Source of the DNA: Coprosoma sp963632935 | GTDB taxonomy: Bacteria; Bacillota_I; Bacilli_A; RF39; UBA660 | Reading direction: 5' to 3' | DNA length: 59,516 nt | NCBI GenBank assembly: GCA_963632935.1 | Contig: CAVGWA010000006.1 | Span: forward strand, 1 to 59,516 | In this document: piece by piece, positions 15,028-23,782 of the stretch | Layout of the letters: each line of letters begins with the position of its first letter | How positions within the stretch are numbered: position 1 is the first letter of the stretch | The notes under the pieces: model-generated | Told to the model about the DNA's origin: nothing | The model's database searches: none | What the model saw: the letters and a program-made list of their open reading frames with translations, nothing else | Translations under genes and position numbers: made by a program

Positions 15028-16133
15028 AAATAAAATATGAACTTTGTAAAAATGATGGAAGGGCTAGATTGGGTAAGTTGATTACTAATCATGGAACGTT
15101 TGATACACCGATGTTTATGCCAGTGGGTACTTTGGCTAATGTAAAAATGCTTACGCCAGAGGAATTAAAAGATGCTCATAGTGCGGTTATTTTATCAAAT
15201 ACTTACCATTTATGGCTTAGACCAGGTGAAGACGTTGTAAAGAAGGCAGGTGGACTTCATAAATTTATGAATTATGATGGTCCTATTTTAACTGACAGCG
15301 GTGGTTTTCAAGTGTTTTCTTTAGCTAAAAATAAAGAAAAAGATATTACTGAAGAAGGTGTTCATTTTAAAAGTCATATAGACGGAAGACCTTTATTTTT
15401 AACACCCGAGCTATCAATGGAAATTCAAAATAAATTAGATAGTGATATTGCTATGAGTTTTGATGAATGTATTCCATATCCTGCAACTTATGAATATGCC
15501 AAGCAAAGTACTGAGAGAACTTTGAGATGGGCTAAAAGAGGAAAGGCTGCATTTAATAATGAAAATCAATCTTTATTTGGCATTGTTCAAGGTGGAGAAT
15601 ATTCTGATTTAAGAAAATTTAGTGCTTTAGAAACTGTTAAATTAGATTTTGATGGTTATTCGATTGGTGGTACTTCTGTTGGCGAAGATAAGGTTACTAT
15701 GTATAAAATGATAGATGATGCAATTAAGTATTTACCTACTGATAAGCCACGTTATTTAATGGGGGTAGGAGAACCAGTTGATTTATTTGAGGGTGTTGAA
15801 CGTGGCATTGATATGTTTGATTGTGTTTTACCAACAAGAATTGCTAGACATGCTAATGCTTTTACTATTTCTGGTAAAATTAATTTAAGAAATGCTAAAT
15901 ATAAAGAAGATTTTACTCCAATTGATTCACATTGTGATTGTTATACTTGTACGCATTATTCTAAGGCTTATGTTAGACATTTGTTTGTCGCTAATGAGGG
16001 ACTTGGTGGAAGATTACTTTCTATTCATAATATTCGTTTTTTAATTCATTTGATGGAACAGATTCGCGAATCTATTAAGGAAGATAGATTTTTGGAATAT
16101 AAAGAAGAGTTTTTAAAAGAATATCTTAAGTAG
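15024..16133 (+). CDS. tgt: queuine tRNA-ribosyltransferase
   Basis: TGT swaps guanine 34 for preQ1 (bacteria) in GUN tRNAs. At 369 residues it is of normal length. Motifs: FDTPMFMPVGT near the start, TDSGGFQVFSL with the base-binding/catalytic aspartate near 90, GGYSIGGTSVGE-type loop (DGYSIGGTSVGE), FDCVLPTRIARHANAF with the nucleophile aspartate, and the zinc site CDCYTCTHY followed by a His. The ATG overlaps the upstream stop. No other queuosine genes are in the window. Confidence 0.97.
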   Translation: MKIKYELCKNDGRARLGKLITNHGTFDTPMFMPVGTLANVKMLTPEELKDAHSAVILSNTYHLWLRPGEDVVKKAGGLHKFMNYDGPILTDSGGFQVFSLAKNKEKDITEEGVHFKSHIDGRPLFLTPELSMEIQNKLDSDIAMSFDECIPYPATYEYAKQSTERTLRWAKRGKAAFNNENQSLFGIVQGGEYSDLRKFSALETVKLDFDGYSIGGTSVGEDKVTMYKMIDDAIKYLPTDKPRYLMGVGEPVDLFEGVERGIDMFDCVLPTRIARHANAFTISGKINLRNAKYKEDFTPIDSHCDCYTCTHYSKAYVRHLFVANEGLGGRLLSIHNIRFLIHLMEQIRESIKEDRFLEYKEEFLKEYLK

Positions 16134-16491
16134 GTATTTTTTTTGTATTTATTCCTAATATACTACCAAGTGTACCTGATGCAATTAAGATTATAAAAAA
16201 GGTAATTTTTTTTATATCAAATTCATCTAAAATTATAGTTATTAGTATAAAAAATGATACAATTATTGAACTTATTTTTATTCCTTCAAGCCATCCTTTG
16301 TTTTTTGCTTTTTTACCCATTAATAAACCACTTATTATAAATGATATTATTGGTATTATTATTTTACATATGGCTAAAGCATTATAATTTATAAGATTAA
16401 AATAATTTAAAATGGTAAGTATAAAAGTTGCTGATAGAAAAAATAAAAATGTATATGTAATATTTAATGATATTTTTTTTATTTTTTTCAT
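16126..16491 (-). CDS. TIGR04086-type four-helix membrane protein
   Basis: The 121 residues hold four hydrophobic helices. A short motif GLLMGKKAKNKGWLEGIK lies between helices 2 and 3, typical of the TIGR04086/YrzE group found near tgt-yajC in many Bacillota. Function unknown. The AGGAGG site sets the ATG. Its last codons overlap the end of tgt on the other strand. Confidence 0.75.
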   Translation of the reverse strand: MKKIKKISLNITYTFLFFLSATFILTILNYFNLINYNALAICKIIIPIISFIISGLLMGKKAKNKGWLEGIKISSIIVSFFILITIILDEFDIKKITFFIILIASGTLGSILGINTKKIPT

Positions 16492-16537
16492 AAAACCTCC
16501 TTGTGTAAAAATATGTATTTTTCATATAAAATATGAA

Positions 16538-16566
16538 TTGCTTAATGTTAAAGATTATGATATACT
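16538..16566 (+). promoter_or_regulatory. SigA-type promoter of the surface protein gene at 16597
   Basis: TTGCTT (16538-16543), 17-base spacer, TATACT (16561-16566). Confidence 0.6.
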
Positions 16567-16596
16567 GATTTTAGTTTATGGTAGGGATTGAAGATT

Positions 16597-17205
16597 ATGG
16601 ATAAAAAGAAAGATCAAGTGAATGGGAACCAAGAGGAGATTGAAATATTAGATGTTTGGCAACCACATGTGGATGAAATTACAAGTACTAAAGATCGAAA
16701 GATTAAAATGTCCCAAAAGTCAATTAATAGAATTGTGATATTTATGGTTACATTGGGTGCTTTTTTAGTTATGTGGTATTCTACTTTTGCACAACCTTTA
16801 GCTTCTAATACTAATCAAGTTACTGATTCTTGGAATATTAGTTTTACTGATATGCAATTACAAAATCAGGTTGGTGGAGCTAAGGAGTTAAGTTTACCTT
16901 CTTATACAAGTACTAAAGCTAATTTTTATATTTCTTTAACTGGAAAAGGTGATAAAATTGTTTATGAGTTAACTGTAAAAAATAGTGGCAGTTTGGATGC
17001 CAAGGTTGATAGTATTTATATTATTCCTGAAAATAAACCAGGTGATCAGATTATATATTCTGTTGGCGGTATTAGTTTAGGTGATGAATTAAAAGCCGGG
17101 GAGTCTGTTAAGATGACTGTAACAGCAATGTATAATAACAGTGCTACTGAAAGTGGAACAGCTAGAAAAGATATGTCAGTAATTGTTAATTATAAACAAG
17201 CGTAA
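16597..17205 (+). CDS. membrane-anchored extracellular beta-domain protein
   Basis: I do not recognise a named family. The 202-residue protein has a charged cytoplasmic N-terminus (about 45 residues), one membrane helix (IVIFMVTLGAFLVMW) and an extracellular part. That part reads like a CARDB/DUF11-type beta sandwich: VYELTVKNSGSLDAKVDSIYI followed by LKAGESVKMTVTAMYNN. I use ATG 16597; the in-frame TTG 16588 overlaps the purine-rich ribosome site. It is convergent with sigK, two bases apart. Confidence 0.65.
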   Translation: MDKKKDQVNGNQEEIEILDVWQPHVDEITSTKDRKIKMSQKSINRIVIFMVTLGAFLVMWYSTFAQPLASNTNQVTDSWNISFTDMQLQNQVGGAKELSLPSYTSTKANFYISLTGKGDKIVYELTVKNSGSLDAKVDSIYIIPENKPGDQIIYSVGGISLGDELKAGESVKMTVTAMYNNSATESGTARKDMSVIVNYKQA

Positions 17206-17207
17206 AT

Positions 17208-17900
17208 TTAGGTATCACTATTTTTAATAAATTCCCTGAGCATTTTAGTTAATGCTCTTTTTTCTATTCTTGAAACATAGCTTCTTGATATGCCAATTTT
17301 TTTAGCAATTTCTTTTTGAGTTATTTCATCTTTACCATCTAAACCGTATCTTTTAATTATTATTTCTTTTTCTCTTTCTGTTAGAACGTTAAAATATTGT
17401 TTAAGTAATTTGATATTATTTTGAATATGTAGGTTTAATGCATAATCTGGTTTATCTGTTTTTAATATATCTAAAAATGTTATTGTGTTTCCTTCTTTAT
17501 CAAATCCAATTGGTTCATCTATACTAATATTTTTACTGTTTTTTTTATCTGATCTAAAATACATTAGTATTTCATTTTCAATACATCTAGCACAGTAAGT
17601 TGTAAGACGAGTGTTTTTTTCAAAAGAATAGCTATCTATTCCTTTAATTAAACCTATTGTTCCTATACTTATTAAATCATCTGATATGTCTGAATTATGG
17701 TCATATTTTTTTACTATATGAGCGACTAATCTTAAATTGTGTTCAATTAATTTTTCTCTTGCTTTTTTATCACCTTTGTTTGTTAGTTTTATACATCTTT
17801 CTTCTTCGTCTTTTGGTAAGGGATCTGGAAAAACATTGTTTGAATAAGATGCTGTGAATAAATAGAAATTTTTAAATATTTTTTTTATTAAATTAAACAT
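17208..17900 (-). CDS. sigK: RNA polymerase sigma-K (pro-SigK), late mother-cell sigma factor
   Basis: This 230-residue sigma-70 protein has an amphipathic pro-sequence of about 20 residues followed by NNVFPDPLPKDEE, matching the SigK pattern NNAFPQPL. Region 2 reads NLRLVAHIVKKYD, LISIGTIGLIKGIDSYS, TYCARCIENEILMYFR. Region 4 reads LTEREKEIIIKRYGLDG and ISRSYVSRIEKRAL. These are much closer to SigK than to SigE, SigF or SigG. SigK drives spore-coat and maturation genes. The gene is one uninterrupted frame, without a skin-type insertion. SpoIVFB, its protease, is encoded at 7486. Confidence 0.93.
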   Translation of the reverse strand: MFNLIKKIFKNFYLFTASYSNNVFPDPLPKDEEERCIKLTNKGDKKAREKLIEHNLRLVAHIVKKYDHNSDISDDLISIGTIGLIKGIDSYSFEKNTRLTTYCARCIENEILMYFRSDKKNSKNISIDEPIGFDKEGNTITFLDILKTDKPDYALNLHIQNNIKLLKQYFNVLTEREKEIIIKRYGLDGKDEITQKEIAKKIGISRSYVSRIEKRALTKMLREFIKNSDT

Positions 17901-17929
17901 ATATCACACTCCATTTAATTTATATGTAT

Positions 17930-17960
17930 TGTAAAAAAAATTAGGATTAATTCCTAATTT
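17930..17960 (-). terminator. intrinsic terminator for the tail-anchored protein gene
   Basis: On the minus strand a 9-bp perfect stem (17938-17946 with 17952-17960, 5-base loop) is followed by eight T. It separates this gene from sigK downstream. Confidence 0.75.
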
Positions 17961-18382
17961 AAATGATTTAAAATATATAAAAACCAACTGCCACCAATTG
18001 TAGCTGTAACAAAACATAGAATTGCACAATCTAAAAATGTTTTAGTTAAACTTTGATTAGAAAATGCCATACCTTGTTTAGTAGTTTTAACTAATGCTTT
18101 ACCTTTTTCATTAGAATTCGTTTCTTTAACTTCTTCATTTTCATCTTCTGTTTCATCATATATGGCATGTAAATGTTCACTTAATTTTTTTAAGTTTTCT
18201 AAGTCTATTTCATTTATTTCTTTAGTTTGTTCTAAAGAATCGTCAAATCTATTTGTTTCTAATGAAATTGCTGAAAAATCTTGATCTGCTTTATCTTGCT
18301 CTTTAAATAAATTTTCAATTGCATCTACTTTTGCATTTGTAGCTTCTTCTTGGGCTTTATAGTTATTAAGTTCGTTATTCAT
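17954..18382 (-). CDS. unknown tail-anchored protein
   Basis: I do not recognise it. The 142 residues are acidic and helical (many Asn, Glu, Asp, Lys), possibly coiled-coil over about 1-85, with a single hydrophobic segment at the C-terminus (LDCAILCFVTATIGGSWFLYIL). The GGGAGG site supports the ATG. It lies upstream of sigK on the same strand but has its own terminator, so a link to sporulation is not shown. Confidence 0.65.
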   Translation of the reverse strand: MNNELNNYKAQEEATNAKVDAIENLFKEQDKADQDFSAISLETNRFDDSLEQTKEINEIDLENLKKLSEHLHAIYDETEDENEEVKETNSNEKGKALVKTTKQGMAFSNQSLTKTFLDCAILCFVTATIGGSWFLYILNHLN

Positions 18383-18470
18383 ATTTTAGCCTCCCTTATG
18401 ATAATTATACTACAAAAGAATTTTATTTTTCAATGTTTGGATGAAATATAAATTAGTTTACATTTGTAAA

Positions 18471-18498
18471 TTGACAATTAAAAAAAATATACTATAAT
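18471..18498 (+). promoter_or_regulatory. SigA-type promoter of the duplicated-domain protein gene
   Basis: TTGACA (18471-18476), 16-base spacer, TATAAT (18493-18498), consensus at both hexamers. Confidence 0.75.
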
Positions 18499-18524
18499 AT
18501 AAAAACGAAAGAAGGGAAAATAAA

Positions 18525-19031
18525 ATGAAAGAAAGTATTATTAAAATAAATGGTTATTCATTTATAATTAAAGTAGTTAATGAAAAATATTTTCAAGAGG
18601 CAAAAACATTAAATTTATTAATGGAAGATAAAACTAATTTATATGTTTCTGAAGAAAATGTAATATTATTTGAGGAAGATTCATTGGTTATAGATAATCT
18701 AAAAAAAACATTAGAAAAAGATGATAGTAAATGTATCATTTCATCTTCTTTGGAAACAATTTCTAATCAAGAAACTAAGGCATTAGTAAACAATGATAAT
18801 ACATCAATTATATTTGATGTAAAAGGCCCCAATTATGATGAAAATGGAAGAGCTTTACTGTATTTGAATGATAAGACCAAGTTATATGCATCATCTAATA
18901 AGGTAATGTTTTTTGATTCTTCATCTTCAATTATGCAACAGGTAATTACTTTTTTGGCTCATAGTGGTGAAAACGTTTATAAACAAATTGATAATAGTTT
19001 TGTTAAAGTGAGACCTTATAAATTAAAATAA
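18525..19031 (+). CDS. unknown soluble protein with an internal duplication
   Basis: I do not recognise the family. The 168 residues contain two similar halves. LLMEDKTNLYVSEENVILFEED in the first lines up with LYLNDKTKLYASSNKVMFFDSS in the second, each followed by a short helix (IDNLKKTLEK and MQQVITFLAH). No signal peptide or membrane segment is seen. It has a consensus promoter and a GAAGGGA site. An IS remnant starts 63 bases after it. Confidence 0.7.
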   Translation: MKESIIKINGYSFIIKVVNEKYFQEAKTLNLLMEDKTNLYVSEENVILFEEDSLVIDNLKKTLEKDDSKCIISSSLETISNQETKALVNNDNTSIIFDVKGPNYDENGRALLYLNDKTKLYASSNKVMFFDSSSSIMQQVITFLAHSGENVYKQIDNSFVKVRPYKLK

Positions 19032-19145
19032 ATTTTAACCTTAAAAATGTTTAGTAGTTAATGATAATTGCATTATATTTATCAATAAAAAAATTGAAAT
19101 GCACCCTTTAGGGTAGACATTTATAAAAAAATTTAAGTATGATAG

Positions 19146-19171
19146 AAAACACTTCCGAAAGGAGGTGTTTT
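19146..19171 (+). promoter_or_regulatory. hairpin sequestering the ribosome site of the IS orfA
   Basis: An 11-bp stem with one G-U pair (19146-19156 with 19161-19171) closed by a GAAA tetraloop. The GGAGG ribosome site of orfA (ATG 19175) lies in the right arm, so it would be hidden when transcripts read in from outside. The hairpin is intact although the transposase is not. Confidence 0.7.
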
Positions 19172-19174
19172 CTT

Positions 19175-20143
19175 ATGGTTTCAAAAGGACAAAAATTTAA
19201 AAATTATGACAATAGTGCAAATGTTAAAGAATTAGCATAAAGATATAATATTCCAGAAGATACTATTAAAATTTGGACATCAAAATTAAATCATCCAGAA
19301 TTGTATCTGAGTCATGGTCAAAAGTGTGGTAGATTAAAAGAAAAAAATTTAACAAAAGAAGACTACAAAGAAAGATATGAAATGCTAAAAAAATACCGGG
19401 TCTTTCTCAAGACACAATGAGAGAAAAAATAACTTTTATAAATCTTTATAGAGATAATTATAAGTTATATAATATATGTACCGTACTTAATATAAGTACT
19501 AAAACTATAAATATAGAAATAAGGAAGATTCTGATTATTATGATTATTTAGTAATTAAAGAGATATTTGATGATTTTAAAGGCACGTATTGTAAAATTGT
19601 GGAAGGCCTAAAAATCAAATATGGAGTTGTAATGAATGGAAAGAAGGTTTTAAGAATAATGAAAAAATATAATTTAATGGCTAAATATATTAGAAAGTCA
19701 AAAAAGAAAATAAAAATGAAAAAATTGAAGATAATGTTAAACCAAATTTATTAAATAGAAATTTTATTACTGAGGCCAAAATAAAGTATGGAATACAGAT
19801 GTAACTTATCTTATATTTAAAGGTTCTAGAGCTTATCTATTAACGATAATTGGACTTATATGATATAAAAGTTGTTGCTTATAGAATATCAAAACGTAAT
19901 GATAATAAATTAGTAACGGATATATTAAATGAGCAATATCCAAAAGAAAAGATGTATCTGGACTTATTCACAGTGATCAAGGTTTCCGGTATACATCATA
20001 CGGATGAATTAATATATAAATTAGAAATTGTAATTGAATACCTAAAAAATAATGATAGATATGACTATGAATTATACAATAGATTATGTCCAAACACGGG
20101 AAAGCCAGACTCTGACATTATTGAATATGCAGAAAATGTTTAA
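19175..20143 (+). pseudogene. IS3-type transposase (OrfA/OrfB), inactivated
   Basis: OrfA starts at ATG 19175 with SKGQKFKNYDNSANVKELA and hits an in-frame TAA at 19238. Beyond it the same frame continues as RYNIPEDTIKIWTSKLNHPE until TGA 19418. OrfB pieces follow in several frames: ITFINLYRDNYKLYNI, then WNTDVTYLIFKGSRAYLL around the first catalytic Asp. A fragment reads DLYDIKVVAYRISKRND (19850 onward), and a frame-shifted piece near 19960 reads GLIHSDQGFRYTS around the second Asp. Several stops and shifts mean no full transposase can be made. Confidence 0.88.
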
Positions 20144-20283
20144 TATTTAGTCAATTTATTAATAGATAACAAATAAAGATAAGCTTTATTTGAATAAATA
20201 TTATAATTACATAAATTGTCTACTAAATGGGGTCACATCAAAAATTATAGGTTTTATATCATTAAAAAAAATTTAATATATTA

Positions 20284-20312
20284 TTGAAAAAATTAAAAAA
20301 AAAGTGTAGAAT
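20284..20312 (+). promoter_or_regulatory. SigA-type promoter of ftsY
   Basis: TTGAAA (20284-20289), 17-base spacer, TAGAAT (20307-20312), just outside the IS remnant, so the insertion left ftsY expression intact. Confidence 0.65.
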
Positions 20313-20333
20313 TACAGTATATTAGGTGATACG

Positions 20334-21311
20334 ATGGGAATATTTGATAGATTTAAAAAGATATTAAAAAAAGAAGAAAAAGAAGAAATAAAAATTTATG
20401 ATAAGGGATTAGAAAAAACAAGAAATAATTTTTTATCTGCTTTGTTAAATTTAAATCAAAAATATAAAGTAGTTGATGATGAATATTTTGAAAATTTGGA
20501 AGAAATTTTAATAATGTCCGATATTGGTGTTAATACTGTAATGGAGATTATTGATCAATTAAAAAAAAGAGTAAAAAAGGAAAATATAAAATCATCTTCA
20601 GAATTAAAGGATATTATAGTTGATGAAATGTTTATAATATATGTTAATGGCGATATTATCACAAATAAAATTAATTATGCTAAAGAAGGACCAACTGTTA
20701 TATTATTTGTCGGTGTTAATGGAGCAGGCAAAACAACAACAATTGGTAAATTAGCAGCTAAACTTCAAGATGAAGGTAAAAAAGTATTAATGGTAGCTGG
20801 TGATACATTTAGAGCTGGTGCTCTTGAACAGTTAAACGAATGGGCTAGAAAATTAAATTGTGATATTGTTTATAAAGAAAATTCTGAACCTGTAAGTGTT
20901 ATGTATGATGGTGTTAATAAGGCAAAAGAAGAAGGATATGATGTTGTTTTGATTGATACAGCTGGAAGATTACAAAATAAAATAGGATTAATGAAGGAGC
21001 TTGAAAAAATAAATAAAGTTATTGGTAAACTAGTTCCATCCGCACCCCATGAGACATTGCTTGTTATAGATGCTACAACGGGACAAAATGGAATAAGTCA
21101 AGCTAAAAATTTTAAAGAAATAACTAATATAACTGGTATTGTTTTAACTAAATTAGATGGCACTGCTAAAGGCGGTATTGTTCTTGCTATAAAAGAGGAA
21201 ACTGGTATTCCAGTTAAATATGTTGGTTTTGGCGAGGGTAAAGAAGATTTACGTACATTCGATATTGAAAAATATATTTATGGCCTGTTTAAAGGTGACG
21301 ATGATGAATAA
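20334..21311 (+). CDS. ftsY: signal recognition particle receptor FtsY
   Basis: FtsY is the membrane-associated GTPase that receives ribosome-SRP complexes for SecYEG. The 325-residue protein has a very short acidic A-region, a helical N domain, and the G domain with GVNGAGKTTTIGKLA (P-loop), AGDTFRAGALEQL, VLIDTAGRLQN and LTKLDGTAKGG, then the C-terminal GEGKEDLRTFD. TAGGTGAT precedes the ATG. ylxM overlaps its end. ffh is not adjacent here, unlike in B. subtilis. Confidence 0.97.
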   Translation: MGIFDRFKKILKKEEKEEIKIYDKGLEKTRNNFLSALLNLNQKYKVVDDEYFENLEEILIMSDIGVNTVMEIIDQLKKRVKKENIKSSSELKDIIVDEMFIIYVNGDIITNKINYAKEGPTVILFVGVNGAGKTTTIGKLAAKLQDEGKKVLMVAGDTFRAGALEQLNEWARKLNCDIVYKENSEPVSVMYDGVNKAKEEGYDVVLIDTAGRLQNKIGLMKELEKINKVIGKLVPSAPHETLLVIDATTGQNGISQAKNFKEITNITGIVLTKLDGTAKGGIVLAIKEETGIPVKYVGFGEGKEDLRTFDIEKYIYGLFKGDDDE

Positions 21312-21594
21312 AACAATATATTTAATAAATTTATTTGATTATTATGGTGAACTTTTGACGTTAAAACAGCAAAATTATTTTAAAGATTATTATTTCAATA
21401 ATTTATCTTTATCAGAAATATCTGAAAATGAGGGTGTATCAAGAAATGCTGCTTATAAGCAGATAAAAGATGCTGAAAGCAAATTGCAAAATTACGAAAA
21501 TATTTTGAAATTATATGAAAATGCAAAAAAAATAAAAAATATAATTAAAGATTTAGATTCAAATATGAAAAAACAAATAGAAAATTTAATATAA
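21304..21594 (+). CDS. ylxM: YlxM family (UPF0122) putative SRP regulator
   Basis: The 96-residue protein is a sigma-region-4-like helix-turn-helix: LFDYYGELLTLKQQNYFKDYY then LSLSEISENEGVSRNAAYKQIKDAE, the YlxM signature. In other species YlxM binds SRP components. GGTGA fits ATG 21304 with a five-base spacer; ATG 21301 would be too close. It overlaps the end of ftsY by eight bases. Confidence 0.9.
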   Translation: MNKTIYLINLFDYYGELLTLKQQNYFKDYYFNNLSLSEISENEGVSRNAAYKQIKDAESKLQNYENILKLYENAKKIKNIIKDLDSNMKKQIENLI

Positions 21595-21606
21595 AGGGGA
21601 GATATT

Positions 21607-23361
21607 ATGTTTGGAAAAATATTATATATATCTAATACAGAAGCACATGTAGAAACACCACAAGATGGTTCTATTTCTACTAATATAATGAATATGCATG
21701 TTATTTTTGAAGATGAAAAAAAGAAAATATTAGGTGAAGTTGAAGATATTAGTGACAATATTATTAAAATTAGATTTTTAGGTGAAATTGCTGATGGCAA
21801 GTTTATTGGTGGGGTTATTAGGAAACCGACATTTAATGCTAAATTAAGATTAATATCACCAGATGAAGTTAGTCTTCTCGTTGGCGATGACAATGAATCA
21901 TCATTTGTTTTAGGCGAAAGTCCGCTTTATGATGGACATAAAATTATGGTTGATATTAATGATATGTTTAGTAGCCATATGGCAATATTTGGCAATAGTG
22001 GTTCCGGTAAATCATGCGGAGTTGCTAGACTTTTACAAAACGTATTTTCTAATCCGAAATTATTGCCATTTCGTTCTAATTTCTTTATCTTTGATGCTTA
22101 TGGAGAATATCATAATGCACTTCAAGATATTGATAAAATAAATCCTAATTTAAATTTTAAATTTTATACAACAAATGTTAATCAAACAGATGGCGAAATT
22201 TTATCTATTCCGATATGGCTTTTAGATATTGATGATTGGGCTTTACTTTTAAGGGCAGAAAAACATTCACAATTAACTATTATTGAAAGAATGCTTAAAC
22301 TTGTTACAATATTTGCATCTGATGATGATTTAAGTGTAAGATATAAAAATCATTTAATTGCTAAAGCTATAATGACTATTTTATATACAAATCAAACAGC
22401 AAGTAGTAAAAGGAATGATGTATTTGCTATTTTAGCAACCTGTTCAACAAATGAATTTAATTTAGAAGCACCTGTTAGAGGAATAGGATATACTAGAAAA
22501 TTTAGAGAATGTTTCACAATAGATACTCAAGGACAATTTCCAGAAAGTATATTAATGACAGAATATATAACTGGTTTTATCGACGAATCATTAGATAAAT
22601 ATGAACCAAAAGATATTAAATATTATACTTTAGAAGATTTGGAAAAAGCCTTAGAATTTACTTTAATTAGTGAAGGACTTTTAAATAATGAAGAAACATA
22701 TTCTGATGCAATTACTTTAAAAGTAAGATTGCATGCAATTACTATTTCTGAAAACTCTAGATATTTACGTTATCCAACATTCGTTACAATGGAAAATTAT
22801 ATCGCATCTTTAGTTGCTAAAGGTGGTAGGAAAGCTCAAATTATCAATTTTAATTTAGAGGATGTTGAAGATTGGTTTGCTAAAGTAGTAGTTAAATTAT
22901 ATACAAAAATGTTATTTAATTTTGCTAAAAGATTAAAAAATAGAGCTTCAATTCCATTTCACATTTTTGTAGAAGAGGCACATAGATATGTTCAAAATGA
23001 TGGTGATGTTGAACTTATTGGGTATAATATATTTGAAAGAGCCGCTAAAGAAGGACGTAAATATGGGTTGATATTTAATCTTATATCGCAAAGACCAGTT
23101 GAAATATCAGATACGGTTATTTCACAGTGTGCTAACTTTCTAATATTTAAAATAACCCATCCACTTGATTTAGATTATATAACAAAAATGCTTCCTAATA
23201 TTTCTGCTGATATAGTTGAGAAACAAAAGACATTGCAACCAGGAACTTGTATGGCTTTTGGGGCAGCATTTAAGATACCAACAATAGTAAGGATGCAAAT
23301 GCCTTCACCAGCACCTTCTAGTAACAGTTGCGATGTATTTAAAACGTGGAAAGCAAATTAA
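21607..23361 (+). CDS. HerA-like DNA translocase ATPase (DUF87)
   Basis: The 584-residue protein starts with a HAS-barrel-like beta domain (about 1-75) and continues as a HerA/FtsK-class motor. Walker A GNSGSGKS is at about residues 129-136, Walker B in FHIFVEEAHRYV near 450-460, and the downstream GRKYGLIFNLISQRPVEI holds the Gln/Arg sensor region typical of HerA. HerA hexamers usually work with the nuclease NurA or with Sir2/other effectors; none is adjacent. Its place after ftsY-ylxM is unlike Bacillus. A role in DNA processing is inferred from the family. Confidence 0.88.
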   Translation: MFGKILYISNTEAHVETPQDGSISTNIMNMHVIFEDEKKKILGEVEDISDNIIKIRFLGEIADGKFIGGVIRKPTFNAKLRLISPDEVSLLVGDDNESSFVLGESPLYDGHKIMVDINDMFSSHMAIFGNSGSGKSCGVARLLQNVFSNPKLLPFRSNFFIFDAYGEYHNALQDIDKINPNLNFKFYTTNVNQTDGEILSIPIWLLDIDDWALLLRAEKHSQLTIIERMLKLVTIFASDDDLSVRYKNHLIAKAIMTILYTNQTASSKRNDVFAILATCSTNEFNLEAPVRGIGYTRKFRECFTIDTQGQFPESILMTEYITGFIDESLDKYEPKDIKYYTLEDLEKALEFTLISEGLLNNEETYSDAITLKVRLHAITISENSRYLRYPTFVTMENYIASLVAKGGRKAQIINFNLEDVEDWFAKVVVKLYTKMLFNFAKRLKNRASIPFHIFVEEAHRYVQNDGDVELIGYNIFERAAKEGRKYGLIFNLISQRPVEISDTVISQCANFLIFKITHPLDLDYITKMLPNISADIVEKQKTLQPGTCMAFGAAFKIPTIVRMQMPSPAPSSNSCDVFKTWKAN

Positions 23362-23744
23362 TGAAAAATAAATTTATTTTAATTATTGTAATTTTATTGT
23401 TGGCTTTACCAGTATTGTGTTTAAATAATAAAAATAAACCTGTTTCAAAAAGCAAAGAAAGTATAAACTTTAAAGATATTAAAAAAAATAATATACTTGT
23501 AAGTAATATTAAAATAATTAATAAAAAAGATAAATATTATTTTACAGCTAAAATTACTAATTTATCTACAGATAAGTTAAAGATGTCACCTATAGAAATT
23601 ATTTTAAGGCAGAATAGTGAAGATATAAAGTTAATTGGTTATATAGGTGATTGGCTTGATGCTAAAAAATCACAAAATATTTTGATTGAAACGAAACAAC
23701 CTTTAAAAGATGTATTAGATATTGACATTTCAGTCCAAGTTTAA
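23361..23744 (+). CDS. small secreted or membrane-anchored protein, FxLYD-like
   Basis: The 127 residues have an N-terminal hydrophobic segment (FILIIVILLLALPVLC) whose cysteine could be lipidated, although the site is not a clean lipobox. The beta-rich domain that follows (KYYFTAKITNLSTDKLKMSPIEI) resembles FxLYD domains of surface proteins. The ATG shares a base with the stop of the HerA gene (TAATG) and GGAAAG lies upstream. The function is unknown. Confidence 0.65.
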   Translation: MKNKFILIIVILLLALPVLCLNNKNKPVSKSKESINFKDIKKNNILVSNIKIINKKDKYYFTAKITNLSTDKLKMSPIEIILRQNSEDIKLIGYIGDWLDAKKSQNILIETKQPLKDVLDIDISVQV

Positions 23745-23757
23745 TTGGACTTTTTTC
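23732..23757 (+). terminator. intrinsic terminator overlapping the end of the FxLYD-like gene
   Basis: A perfect 7-bp stem (23732-23738 with 23745-23751, loop contains the stop codon) followed by six T. Confidence 0.8.
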
Positions 23758-23782
23758 TTTGAAAATAATATAATTATGGTAT

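Larger units (their letters stand above)
19095..20240 (+). mobile_element. decayed IS3-family insertion sequence
   Basis: The gap between the 18525 gene and ftsY is filled by an IS3-type element. The left end TGAAATGCACCC and the right end (reverse complement TGATGTGACCCC) are imperfect inverted repeats that continue through a shared TAGACA and TTTAT. Inside are remnants of OrfA and OrfB with several stops and frameshifts. AAA flanks both sides if the ends are taken as 19094 and 20241, but such a duplication means little in this AT-rich DNA. Confidence 0.85.

Noticed and set aside
19850..20143. A 97-residue free-standing gene
   Set aside because: Its first half is the catalytic-core fragment of an IS3 transposase; the rest is the same gene read out of frame.
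19091..20244. AAA direct repeats as proof of a target-site duplication
   Set aside because: Three A residues on both sides mean nothing in such AT-rich DNA; the inverted ends carry the evidence.
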